Shown piece after piece: positions 33,259 through 44,857 of a stretch of DNA of 64,000 bases; the stretch's first letter is position 1, and the number at the start of each line of letters is the position of its first letter. Source of the DNA: Byssothecium circinans. Lineage: Eukaryota > Ascomycota > Dothideomycetes > Pleosporales > Massarinaceae. The notes below the pieces were generated by a model. That model searched no databases and was not told where the DNA came from. It worked only from the letters and a program-made list of their open reading frames with translations. A program made the position numbers and the translations under genes. The stretch spans positions 469,671 to 533,670 of the forward strand of contig ML976986.1 of the NCBI GenBank assembly GCA_010015675.1, written 5' to 3'.

Positions 33259-36160
33259 TCATTTTCCTAGGTCCTCGCCCTGCTTGTCCATCCTTTTTTG
33301 GTGCGTTTCGTTGATTCCAAAATTGTAATCAGGAATAGTTGGGCTGGTTGGTGCACTATTCTCGGGTGCTTCTACAACCAGCACATCTTGGTCTGCTTGA
33401 GGGTTGCTGCTCTCTGTGACTGAGAGGCGCTGTCGTCGTTTTGGTAACGGTGGCGGTGTGTCTTTGTCAATGGCGTTGAAAGGAGAGGCCGTGTCTGTCC
33501 CATCACGTAAATGCCGTGGTCGTGTCTCCTTCCTTGGTTCACTAAATGACGAGTATAAGTGACTCGGAGACGGAGAAAGGACTTTATAGTTATCGTGCTC
33601 ATTAGAAACGGGTATGGAAGCTTGCTTGGTGGTCGGTTTGCGTCGGGTGAGATTGGCAAATGTGGATGCGGATGGTACGCTCCATGTCCTTTTCTCTGTT
33701 TTCAAGGGCAAAGGAAGAGGTGTACCTGGAGGTGGTAGCGGCTGTCCTCTACCAATAGGGCCCAAGTGCTGTGCGCGTTCTGTTCTGGGTAGGCTAGGGG
33801 ATATACATTGCGCTTGTAGATCCACAGGAAGATTTTCCCTTGGACCCTGGGAGGGTATGTTGGAGTCGTGTCCGAATGTATCAGTGGATGAACTTGATTG
33901 TCGATTTTGTCGAGAAGAAATCCACTTCCTAGCCGTCGCTGTTGCAGAATTCAACGACGAATTGATACTAGAATGTCTACTGGATGGCTCAACTTTACTC
34001 TCTGGTGCACTCACCGCACTTTCTTCGTCAACCTTCATCTGACTAGACAGTGCATAGGAAAGTTCATCATGAGCTGTATCTTGTACTTCATTTGGGATCT
34101 TAGAAGACCAAGAAATTGCTCGGCCCGATACATAGGCCCCTTCAGGATCCTCAGTATCCACTTCTACATCAAAAAATGTATTCGATATACTTCCGATATC
34201 GTCCTGTGTGGAACTGTGTATTGGTGGACCTGATGGTGCTGCTGGAGATAGAGGAGAGGAACTAGGTATCCTCGTTTTCGTTGATGCTGTTGCATCTTGT
34301 TGACGTAGGTGGTCATCTTGTTTGAAGACAGCGGGATTCGTGTTGAGAATAGGACTCGGTACGCTGACGAAAGAGTTTGCTCGCATAGCGCTTGGCTTTG
34401 TAACAGATGAATAGTTGGTTGACGATGATATGCCAAGATCATCCGCGGATCGATGCGGGCCAAGTAAGTTTGACTTCCTAGCGCTAAGCGTATCCGTGGA
34501 TTTTGATGCGGACATACTCGAAAGACTTGCGATAGATAGGTTGTCACTACCATCGAATACTGGCGCATTCGAATGATGACCCGGAAGTTCGACAGGTGAA
34601 TTGTCAGCTTGATAGTGGTTATTGAGGTCTGACAGCGTCTCGCTTGTATTCACATTTTGCCAAAGTCCGCCACGGAATTGTTGCGCGACGGTTGATGCAA
34701 AGGGGATGTCGTCCCAGTTGGGAAGTACCAGGGTCTCGTTTACAACTTCTCTTATTCGACTTTCGATGGCTCGAAGTATAACGCCATAAGTGATCTGTCT
34801 TGAGCTGACGATGGGTTCGAGAGACATTTCCATTCTTGGGGCTGTTTCAAATGTGATCCACATTCGATTGCTTGGTGGCGGCTTGATCCTGAGTAGAATG
34901 TGTCCTTCAAGCTTTTTGAGAATTGTAGCTAGAACGAGGTTCACTTCACGAGCTTTGAAGCGTGAGCCAAGCTCGATGCGAGCAAGTGCTGATATTTCCA
35001 AGCAGAAATCTCCTCTGTAAGTTACATCAGCCTCGATAATGAGATCTCCGTCAAGTGTCAGGTCTTTCAATTTCGGATTCGTAATGAAAGGCGGCAGGCT
35101 TCCCATATTGATTTTTTGCACACTGATACCGCTGATCAAAGCTGGTTTGGGCACTCGAGCAATCTTTTTGGTGATTCTGGTCCAGATTGAGCGTTCCACA
35201 TCTTCTGTTTTGTATACAGCGAGGAAGAGTCTCCCTATCAATGCATTGATCCAACGTGTGTGCAAATTATCTTCTGTAGCGTGCAGTTGTTGTACAAGGC
35301 GAACAAGATCGGGTGTCTCGAACTTCAACGGAGGTGGCGGTGGCGGGTAATCATCTGCGTTCCGTTCCTGACTTCGTAACATGGCATGGTAAAAATCTTC
35401 TTTCTCTGAACAGTTATCGGAGAATAGAAAGAAGGGGTTTGAGGCACTTATTACCCCGGAAGGAGCTCGCTGGATAAGACGGATGCAATTGCGCTTGATC
35501 CATAACTCCCCTTCTGGAATCGATGCCCCACCAGCGTAGAGGTCTACATCGTGGTGCGCAAGTGAAATAACATGCCGCACTTCAAGCTGCTCTGAGTCGT
35601 CATAAAGCATAAGATGGCCGAGTCTGCTACATTTTAGAGATCGAGTTTAATAAGCGCCAGAAAAGAACGAACCTTAGGACTACGTAAAAGACATTCCGAG
35701 CCTTCTTGTTTCTCCCTTGTAGGCTGTCCAGCGAGGGGCTAATTGGTTTGTTCCTGTCGAAAATGCTTCGATACATGGTCTGATAAACACTAGGACTTTC
35801 CGTGACTACAGCGGATCCAGTGGGAGTGGTGCGTTTCGGCGGTTTGCCGTTGATACCGCCAGGTACATATTCTCGACATACAGCAAAATATCCAGATGCT
35901 ACGTCAGGTACGTGCTCGCGTGACTTCTTCTCATCCATGACCGTGTTCGCTAAACCTGCGCCCAATCCAACTCTTTCTGTATCAGCTTCTTGACCAGAGT
36001 CCAACACATGGGTGGTATGCAGGCTGTGGTCAGCTATCTTTTCGGAGTCCACCTCTTTCGTCCCCCACACCCATAATATCAAGCCAAGGATGAGTATAAT
36101 GGTCAAGGCTCCTATCCCCCAGCCTATCATAAAGACGCACAATATACCCAAACTATCCAT
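33259..36160 (-). CDS. NVJ2: Nucleus-vacuole junction protein 2 homologue (PH and SMP lipid-transfer domains)
   Basis: Exons 35673-36160 and 33259-35623 join to 950 aa. Nvj2/TEX2 proteins are ER membrane proteins that transfer ceramide and other lipids at contact sites. An N-terminal span (about 7-32, LCVFMIGWGIGALTIILILG) anchors it. A PH-like region follows (NVFYVVLRLGHLMLYDD to CIRLIQRAP), then PFFLFSDNCSEKEDFYHAML. The SMP domain starts at DNLHTRWINALIGRLFLAVY and includes GSLPPFITNPKLKDLTLDGD and the LLRIKPPPSNRMWITFE strand. The C-terminal 450 residues are Ser/Pro-rich and disordered. A run of six prolines precedes the SMP domain. The intron (49 bp) ends in a TAGCAG tandem acceptor, so one arginine/serine variation is possible. 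Confidence 0.94.
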
Positions 36161-38332
36161 TGTTCACCCTTCGTCCCCAGTTAGAAGCCACTTCCTTGCC
36201 TTTCTTCCACTTTATGTCGCACGTGGTATGTGTCACACCTTAGCCACATGTGCTCCCACAACCACCGCTGCGAAACTTGGGCCAGAAGCACTCTCGCTAC
36301 GATCTGGGGATGTTGTGTGTATATGTGAGCAACCAATACGCCGTCTATTACTCCGTCTCTTGGGTGTATGCCCGGTGCTTCGAGGGGATAATGAGCTGCC
36401 ACCCCGCCCACCAACCCACCCTTTCGCTCAATGCGCAGAACGCTGTCTACTATATTCCCTTCACCAAACACAAAATTCTCCTGATACCCCGTTCCCAATA
36501 ATTCCCACCACGGCGACCGTCGCGAAAGACTTACGCCACCAAGCGCAGCGCAGCCCAACCTCTCCCACACTTTGTAAAGCTCTCGACAATGCTTTCCAAA
36601 CGATGGAACCGGTGCAGCTCTTTATTCTAGGAAGGATAGAGGTGTGCGGTTTCGGATCGTGGTTCAGCAGTGAGGAGTCTGCGAGTCGCGCTGGGTGGGA
36701 ATTTGTTCCCCGAGGAGATGAGGTGGAGGGTTGATGCTGCAAGGCTGTCTCTCTACTTTGTATACGTAGTGTGTGGACGAGGACAGGATGAGGGATAATT
36801 GGGGTTTGTAGCGAGGGTTGGGCTTCGAGGGCAGCCCGACCGTCGATTGGGAAGTATCGGAGGGACGGGGGGTTTGGGAAGTATGGTAACGCGGAGGGCG
36901 CGCGAGGTGGAAGGGCGGGAGTATGGATCTAGGCGGTCGATCGTGATGTTCAATGAATTCACAGTTGGCGGTCGTAGTATATGAGAGGCTATATCGACCG
37001 TGTACGTTAGTGGTCAAGTCCGACGCGTCCAAGGCGATGACCGGGAAGAAGGGAGCGGATGAGTCCACGTGGAGAATGCGGGCGGGATTGAACGACGGAC
37101 AGATGCAGATACATGAGCAGGTGATACGAGTGGCCCAAGCTTCCAGTGAGATCATACCGGGTCTAACGACGACTCAAGCCGTCATTATATACATCAGTAG
37201 AAGATCCATACATTTTATGGGGGTAAACAAAAGGGAAGGAATCACAGAAAATGCACGAGGAGACACAGAGTGAGGTAGTTTACTCGCATTCGCATCTCAA
37301 TTCCCATCGAGGCTTTATTTACGCGTCCATACTCCTTCTGTCCCAAAACACGTCAAATGTACACTACAATCCTTCCATCTGTATCGCCTATCTGCCACCT
37401 CTTTCCCTTTTCTCCTCTGCTTCAAAACCCAGCTGAGCACGCACATGCCTCTCTCCCCATCTCCCAACCCAATCCCTCCAACATCTACCCACCTATCCGT
37501 CCATGCTGTACCACGCATGGCTCGTCGAGCCCGCAGACAAAGCTCACCACCCTCAAGCGTCCGAGAGATATAGCTATACCTGTGCCCCCCATCCGAATGG
37601 TATCTCTGCAAAAGAAAATGATGACTCGTGTTCATAAACATCACAGCCGAGTAAGAAAATACCCAGGGTTCGCGAAAGAGAGATTTGCCGACCCATGAAA
37701 ATGTAAAAGAAAAGGGTAAAGAACAAGTACATCTACGGCCCTAGAGATGGACAAAGGAAACGATCGAGACAAGCGGCCCTATCGGCGTGCTTGACTCTTA
37801 TCGCAGCTAAGAAGCCTCAGCATGCGGACTAGAAATTAGGTACACAGAAGGTACAAATGCAATGGAAGTTTGATGAAATACCATGCTACCGGCCGAGAGG
37901 GTCAAAAGGTGAAAAGCCCCATGTCGGCAAATTGGCAATCGGGTTGGAAGGGCTTCGAGTGAAGATCCTGTCTGGAAAGCGGACACGGAGATCCGGAAAT
38001 ACCAGGATGTAAAGGAAGCCATTGAGTATTCGTAGGAAGGTTACTTTTGTACAAAAACCGAATGGAACAGTCATAATCTGCTAACCGCATCCGCCGAACT
38101 CGAAATTGAAAGGCGTATCGAATAAGCTGACAGATAGAATCGAAGGGTATCGTAAAATCCAGGCCTGATAGTGACATCCAGTGTGGGAGTAGTGGAAGTA
38201 TCGAGGTTCATGCTGATGATGTGATCACTAGCGATGACCAGATCGCAGCTTTAGAAAGAGTTCCTGTCACCGATCCGGTTGGGTCGGTGCATCGATTCTT
38301 TGTTGCATCGTCACATCGCGCTAGGCCCAACA
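36161..38332. other. 2.2-kb gene-free region between NVJ2 and palI
   Basis: This is the longest stretch without an assignable gene. It holds the NVJ2 promoter on one side and the palI 3' region on the other, both genes being minus-strand. A minus-strand AATAAA (TTTATT at 37313-37318 on the plus strand) could end a long palI 3' UTR. Open frames such as minus 36664-37155 and plus 36012-36734 have biased Ser/Pro/Arg composition, no motif and no conserved start context. Confidence 0.5.
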
Positions 38333-40531
38333 CTATACGGCACCAGCGTCAGGATATCGTCCTTGGTTTCCCAGTCCCATAGACGTAGAAGTCGGAATGC
38401 CACCACGTCCCATGCCGCCTCTTCCTCTACCTCTTCCTCGTCCGCGTCCCATCTCAGCGCCGGGAAGTACAAAGTCTGGGTTTGCGGCGTTGGCTTCTAA
38501 TATCACATCTTCTTGTCGCATCGGCCGTCGAGGTCCGTATGATCCAAATGAAGCGGGCATCGGAGGGCCGGGTGGTGGTCGCCAATTCGGGTTTATTCCC
38601 CGCTGTGATACAGAGGTGAAGTGTGAAGCCTCTGAAGCAGCTGGTGATCTCGAACCATCCTGCATATCGTCGTACGAAGAATTGCGAATTAGATTCGGGT
38701 CACTTGTGTTGATTGAAGGGTTGGAGGAATTCAAGTTCGGGTTAAGACCTGGCATTAGTGTTGGCGGCATTTGGACATGGGCCGGCTGTGGCTCGGCGAA
38801 TCTAGGATCTACATCTTCATAGTATTCGGCGCTGGGATCTGCATTGTTCGATATACCGACAGTCGAGGGCTGGGCTGGCAACTCCACGGGAGAATCCTGA
38901 ATCGGTGAAAGACCACGGCTGTTGCTATCATTGGTTTGAAGTGTCTGATCTGAAGGGTTACTGCCGTTTTGTTGCCAGGCGGCACGCGGAGGAACATAAT
39001 GTTCGTGATCCGAGTATTCGCTCGACGGACTCATTGGCCCTGAACGTCTTCTCTGAGGGGTTTGGGAAGGGAAACCACCAGCTTGTTGGAGGGCCAGCAT
39101 TCCTGCCACATCCCCATCGCTTTCTCTTAGCCCAAAATTTGGGTTATCCACGTGAGCGGCACCACGCTCATCCATCTCAATAGCCTGCCCAATCTGTGGC
39201 TGCATAGGTGGTTGCACCTGAGCGTTTGGTGGAGGACCTCGATGTTGGCCGTATGGCGAAACCACTCGACCTGTTGGTGACATATCTTGTCCATACTCAT
39301 TGTTGTAACCTGGCGGAGGAGCTCCGCGGCCCATTGGACCAGGACCAGTGCGCATACCTCTTCCATTTCCGTTCCAACCTGGTGGTGGCGGACCACGCAT
39401 GCCTCCTCTTGGGGGTCCATAGCCTCCTCGCGGTGGTGGTCCATAGCCGCCACCTCTTGGAGGTCCGTAACCTCCTCTTGGTGGGTAGCCTCCTCTTCCT
39501 CGGAAGTATGGTCCTCCACGATTGGGCGGTGGACCACGCATCTGGTTCTGCATCATATGGGGGTCATTTGGCATGGGCGGTATCGGGTTTCCATACTGAT
39601 CAACAGGTTGCCTGCCGCGGCCTGGCGGACCTCGAGGCGGATTCATCATCTGCTGCCTATCTGCACCGTCTGTTCGGCCGCTGCTGACAGTTTTGAGTGA
39701 GGGGTTGCGGTTGTTAAGTGGAATCATGTCGTCCTGCGTATTCTGCTTGGAAACCGCAAAAGAACCGAACTCTTTATCCCCTGACATCATGGTCTCACTG
39801 GACATGGGAGGCGGTGACTCGGCCTTTGGTAGTATTTCAGACGGAGGGTTGCCTGCTGAACGGTTCGCGTAGTAGTTCTGCCCGTTCATCTCCGCATTCT
39901 CAGCAATCCGCTTCTTCCTCGCCTTGCGACTGACCAGAGTCCGCCTCATCGCACAAGTCACCACTCCGCTCGCAACAATGATAACTGTGGCAGCCAAGAC
40001 GATCCATCCTCCCCATGCCATATGCGGTACGAACAGCAGGATGTCGACGAGAAAAGCCAGCAGCGACACCAGGAGTGTGGGAAAGGTGAAGATCAGTAGC
40101 GCAAGGAGGTAGCGAGGAGAGTGCGCAGGCGAGTGAAAGTGTGCGGCGACAGCGAGGGAGAAGCATATCAGCGTCATGAGCGCGGCGACGGGATGCACGA
40201 TCAGGATTGAGGAGAGCGAGTGCCGGGCCGCCGACGGTAACGAGAAGTCGGAGGCAGGTGCGCTTCCAAACAATCCATCTGCAAGCTGTCAGTCTGCATT
40301 GGCCTTGGGTATGGAAGTCTCCATTTTCCGTAGATTACACGTACCGGTGTCATAGCCGATCATGGGCCCACGGCACTGTCCATTTTCGCAGTATCCGAAC
40401 ACGCCAAAGTCGACGCCTTTGAAGGTAGCGAGGGGAATGCCGCGGATTATGGGTGTCGAGAGAGTCGATAGTAGCAAGAGCGCGAAGGCGGCGAAGAACA
40501 GTATAGATAGGGGTGTTGCTGGGCGCAGCAT
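38333..40531 (-). CDS. palI: pH-response regulator PalI/Rim9
   Basis: Exons 40345-40531 and 38333-40278 join to 710 aa. PalI/Rim9 is a plasma-membrane helper of the ambient-pH sensor PalH/Rim21 in the pathway that activates PacC/Rim101. The first span or signal-anchor is LSILFFAAFALLLLSTLSTP, then the conserved ATFKGVDFGVFGYCENGQC. Three further spans follow: SSILIVHPVAALMTLICFSL, YLLALLIFTFPTLLVSLLAF and GGWIVLAATVIIVASGVVTC. The cytosolic tail (about 190-710) is disordered, with GGYGPP-type Gly/Arg/Pro repeats in the middle and a terminal GRGRGRGRGRGG box. The intron is 66 bp. In some Mycosphaerellales palI flanks MAT; here it is 34 kb from APN2. Confidence 0.95.
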
Positions 40532-41698
40532 CGTGATGAAGAATAGGACGAGTCCTGCAAAGATCCAGCCCCACGCAAGACCGGTCTTCAGGACTCAAGG
40601 GGGGGTTGGTGGTGGTGGTGATGTCGAGGAGTCGGGCGGTCGAGGTGCGCGTTGCACTGGAGCAGTACGTACCCACTGAGATGGGTGGGCGGGAATGCAA
40701 TGCTATGGTGCGACAGTCTCGAAAACGGGCCTTTGCTACGCGCGACACCACGGCAAACGAGCGGCTCTAGGTGACAGACGACGTTCGCAGTGACATTGGG
40801 ACAGCGAACGTGGGCGCAGTTGCTTGCTCAGGCGGGCGTTGAATCGCAGGTGAGGTGTCGGTCGTAATACGTATCTTGGTAGCTTGTGGGGGGCCCGATG
40901 GTGTTGGGACGGGCAGCGGGCGTGCAGGCGTCAATTGGAGGGTGCAGGGATGGCTGCCGTTGTCGGTACGATTCTCTGGAACCCGCTCGTCGATAATCTG
41001 GAATCTGGATTCTGGCTTCGAGAATCTGGCTGTCGGGCGCCTTTTGCCGTAGCCTATCTAGCTCCACCGGTTCACGACAGCCGCCATCAACCAGCCGCTA
41101 ATTCTTGTTGGTGGATTCTGCTGCCAACTTCCCACTCCAGATTTCTACATTCCATGATGCATGTGTGAGACTCGCTCTCGAGGCCGCCGCAGAGAGAGAC
41201 AATTTCCGCTGTAACACAGACGGCGCCTCGCGTGCCATGACTGCCATTCACTCAATCCTCCTTCACCACTCTCCTTGCGTCAAACATTCAATGTGAAGGG
41301 TCTCTCTGTGTCAGAATGGGGGCTAGCCGCGCCCGTGCGAGGTAGCGCCGCAATTGGGCACACCCAACACCTCCCCTGACTTTTCCTGGCCATAAGAGCC
41401 TCTGCTATCATCGTTCTTTCAGTAGCCGTCGTCAGGTCACTCATCACTGCAGGCTGAGGCTCTGCCCCGAGCTCCACTCGCCTCGACACGTTTGATTAGG
41501 GAGCACAAACATCACTCTGCGACAGTGGGGTCTCATTTGCTTGATTCTCGTTTTGATCTCCATTGATATGCAGAGTAGACCCGGTCCTTAGACATCACTC
41601 AATGACCAACGCCTGTTTTAAGACCCGTACCGCATAGCATAAGCCCGTCTGACCCAGATGATGCTCAAGTCATAACCACCACCGCTCTAGCTGCACAT
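40532..41698. other. Intergenic region between palI and RPS4
   Basis: The 1.17 kb contain the palI promoter and the 3' region of RPS4 (both genes on the minus strand). Short frames are present on both strands without recognisable protein features. No repeat or RNA gene was seen. Confidence 0.5.
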
Positions 41699-42822
41699 TT
41701 AGTGACCAGCAAGAGCATATGCCCGACGGCGGTCACGCTCCTCGGCAATAGAGAGCTTGACGCCCTTGCCCTTCGGCAGGCTGATCCACGGCTTCTCCTT
41801 GCCAATGACGAACACGTTGGCCTCACGGGTGGTGAACTCGTTGTCGACGGCATCCTTGATGTGGACGATGTTGAAACCTCCGTCGTGACGCTCACGGTGG
41901 GTGATGACACCGACACGACCCTGTTCCCCTTTAGTGCATGTCAACACGCCTTGTACGACCTTGCTCACCATGTTGCGTCCGCCGGTGATGGTGGCGATGA
42001 CACCGGTGTCAAAGTGGATGAAGTCGGTGATCTTGCCGGTGGCGAGCTCAATCTTGACCGTGTCGTTGACCTTGACAGCCGGGTCGGGGTAGCGGATACT
42101 AGATAGCCCTTCAGTATAAAATTTTAAGACATCGGCCGGGACCGGTCTGGTGCCTGGTGCAAGAGATTTCCCTCCAGCACCTTGCCCAAACAGTGTCCAA
42201 CGGCTGATAGAAGCGGCAAACTCACGTTCGCGCATCATGCGTAACACAGTAGGGAACTCCGCCTCTGCCGAGCTGAACTCGCTTGACCTTGCCCAGCTTG
42301 TACGCGGCCTCCTCGGCAGTTATCCGGTGAACGGTGTAACGGCCCTTGGTATCGTAGATGAGGCGGAAGTTCTCGCCAGTCTTGTCGATGGTGATAACGT
42401 CCATCAACCCCGCGGGGAAGGTGTGATCGGTGCGGACCTTGCCGTCAACTTTGACAAGGCGCTGCATGAGGATAGCATTGACCTCGCGACCGTTGAGGGC
42501 ATACTTTAAGCGGTTTCGCAGGAAGACGATCAAGGGCAACGAGTCGCGGAGTTTGTGGGGACCGGGGGAGGCTTTGGGAGCATAGGCACCTGAATACTGT
42601 GAGCGATCTCCTTGAACAATATATTTCGCTTCGTAGCATACCGGAAAGCTTGTCCAAGAGCCAGTGCGAGGGGGCGCTGAGGCGCTTCTGGTGCTTCTTC
42701 CTGAAAGAAAGTCAGTGTTTTCTCGACTAAAATCAATGACCGTCGCAGTGAGGTCAGATCTAGCACTGCAATTGCGCACTATGCAATGAATAAAGGGCTT
42801 TCACTTACGGCCCTCGAGCCAT
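41699..42822 (-). CDS. RPS4: 40S ribosomal protein S4 (eS4)
   Basis: Exons 42809-42822, 42642-42700, 42226-42589, 41969-42098 and 41699-41920 join to 262 aa, the normal eS4 length. It is a component of the small ribosomal subunit. The first coding exon is 14 nt (MARGP, splitting the proline codon). The S4 core shows [39 protein letters not shown], the KDGKVRTD-like [15 protein letters not shown] and [18 protein letters not shown]. The KOW region is [19 protein letters not shown], and the end is [15 protein letters not shown]. Introns are 108, 52, 127 and 48 bp. The last one (41921-41968) has a length divisible by three and no stop, so an unspliced transcript stays open; the family alignment requires its removal. 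Confidence 0.96.
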
Positions 42823-43121
42823 GGTTGCTGTGATACGGGTTAGTGGTCGAAGAAGAAGTCCTTGGGCGGTATAAGTCTCGCGGTCAACCTTGGAATTGTG
42901 TGTGCGCTTCGCTAATTTTGCGCCAAGATTGTACTTAGTAAGCAAATACACTAGCCTCAGTGGGTCTAGTGAGCAAGCTGTCTATGGATCAACCCGCGAA
43001 CACCCATGTGGTATGAATTACCCTTACACAATGCTGGACATGATCGTACATTTTGAACATGGTCTTTGGTTGGCTGCTATCTAATTTTGATTGATGATCA
43101 ATCCTCCAGAACTTCGCATGT

Positions 43122-44380
43122 CTAAGCAAAGCCTTTCAATACCGCTGCTTCCGCATTCAATATCGAAGAGCCTGCCGCTCCAATGACAGCTGTACGAGTT
43201 AGCAAAGGCTCGGCTAGCGAGGAGTAGAGTGACTTACTGTTATGGCTGAGAGCAACAAACTTGATGTCGAAGATGCCCGTCTCATCCTCTCTGATGCGTC
43301 CCACGCTAACAGTATATCCTCTATCCGTTTCGCGATCCAACCTAGGCTGCGGCCGATCCGGCGCATCCATCACAGCAATAGCCTTTTCCGGTGCAGACGG
43401 GCATCCCAGCTTTTGCACATCAGATACATACCCTCTCATCGCTTCCTTGACCTGCTCGGCGCTCGGTGGGGGACGCTTTTGGAATCGCAGTGACACACAC
43501 GCCGTATGTCCGTCTAGCACAGGCACGCGATTGCAAGCTGCAGAGATCTTCATAGGCTGGTCGATGAAGCCCGTAGCATCGCCATTAACGCCACCCAAGA
43601 TCTTCTGTGCCTCCGTTTCTAACTTGTCTTCTTCTCCCGAGATGAAAGGTACGACGTTGTCGATGATGTCCATACTGCTGACTCCTGGGTAGCCTGCACC
43701 TGAAACGGCTTGCATCGTGACCACTGACACTTGGTCCACGGGGCCGAACTTGGACTGTAGTGCTGCGAAGGGAATGACTATGCCGATGACTGCGCAATTC
43801 GAGTTACAGACCAAGAAGCCTTTGTCCAAGCTGTGGTGCTTTCTCTGATGGTTGATGACATCTAAGTGTGGGAGGTTTACGGTGGGCACAACGAGAGGGA
43901 CGAGAGGATCACGGCGGTAGTTCTTTGCGTTGGAGAAGACAGCGAGGTTTGACTTCAAGAAGGCCATCTCTAGGGACTCAATTAGCTCGTGATATAACCA
44001 AAGGCTGGGCTTCCATACCAACATCACCCGCAACATCGCTATCAAGGCCAGAGAAGACCAAGTCGCAATCCTGGAATTCTTCTGGCACGCATTTCTTCAC
44101 GACCAAGTCGCCAATGCGATCCGTGAAGGGCAAGGCTTGCTTCCATTTGACCGCATCCTTGTATTTCTTGCCCGCAGACCGTTCGGACGCACCCACCGCA
44201 TGTAGAACGAAGTGTGGATGAAGTGCGAGGAGGAGGATGAAGCGTTGGCCGACGGAGCCTGTAGCACCCAGAACGGCTGTATGTGAGGTCAATCAGTGGT
44301 CAATTGAATAGGCCAAGTAACGTACCGCACTTCTTTTTGGGGAAATTCCTGTTGTGGGACGTAAAGTATTCGGCATCCAT
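43122..44380 (-). CDS. HOM2: Aspartate-semialdehyde dehydrogenase
   Basis: Exons 44326-44380, 44019-44276, 43238-43969 and 43122-43189 join to 370 aa. It reduces aspartyl phosphate with NADPH to aspartate semialdehyde, the branch step to threonine, methionine and isoleucine. The NADP-binding motif is [14 protein letters not shown] (split by the first intron). The catalytic cysteine is about C163 in [10 protein letters not shown]. The substrate region shows [13 protein letters not shown], and the C-terminus [19 protein letters not shown] is typical. Introns are all 48-49 bp. Two in-frame starts exist, at 44398 and 44380; I prefer 44380 because of its better ATGG context. The gene runs parallel to its neighbours on the minus strand. 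Confidence 0.96.
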
Positions 44381-44857
44381 TGTTGCTGGCCGGGGCATGG
44401 CAGATGGGAGTCAAGAACTTTTCTGCAGGTAGCTTCGCAGTGACGCAGCGCGGGGTTAGCGGGGCCTCTCGCGGAAAGATGAACTCGGGAAGTAAACTAG
44501 TAAGACTCGCGTCACCTCTAAAGCTCAGCAATTAGGCGGGGTATGAGGGACTTGATCACCCGTGGATGAGTTTTGCGGAGTATGATTGTTGGCTTAATTC
44601 CCCAGATTTTTCTACAGCGAGGGCGGGGGCTTGAGTCCAGCGAAGAGGACGGCCACCGATAGCGGAGCTCCACGATTTTGCCAGAATTATTAAAGGTCGA
44701 ACATGCTGACCCTTATCATGCCGCTTTGGCCATTGAACAATATTTGAGACCAAAGAAACATGTATGCATCGTGACTCTGAGTATGCCGATGCAGCGCCGA
44801 AAGAAAAGGCCGCCCAATGCAGTTTTTGAGCGCTCAAAGGCAAAGACCTCCCATCCA
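44381..44857. other. Intergenic region upstream of HOM2
   Basis: The 477 bp hold the HOM2 promoter and the 3' region of the D-lactate dehydrogenase gene. An imperfect GAGTCA half-site lies near 44409 but a full Gcn4-type TGASTCA is absent. No gene is seen. Confidence 0.45.

Noticed and set aside
36012..37155. Open frames of 163 and 240 codons around the NVJ2 start
   Set aside because: One overlaps NVJ2 antisense; both have Ser/Pro/Arg-biased composition and no conserved features.
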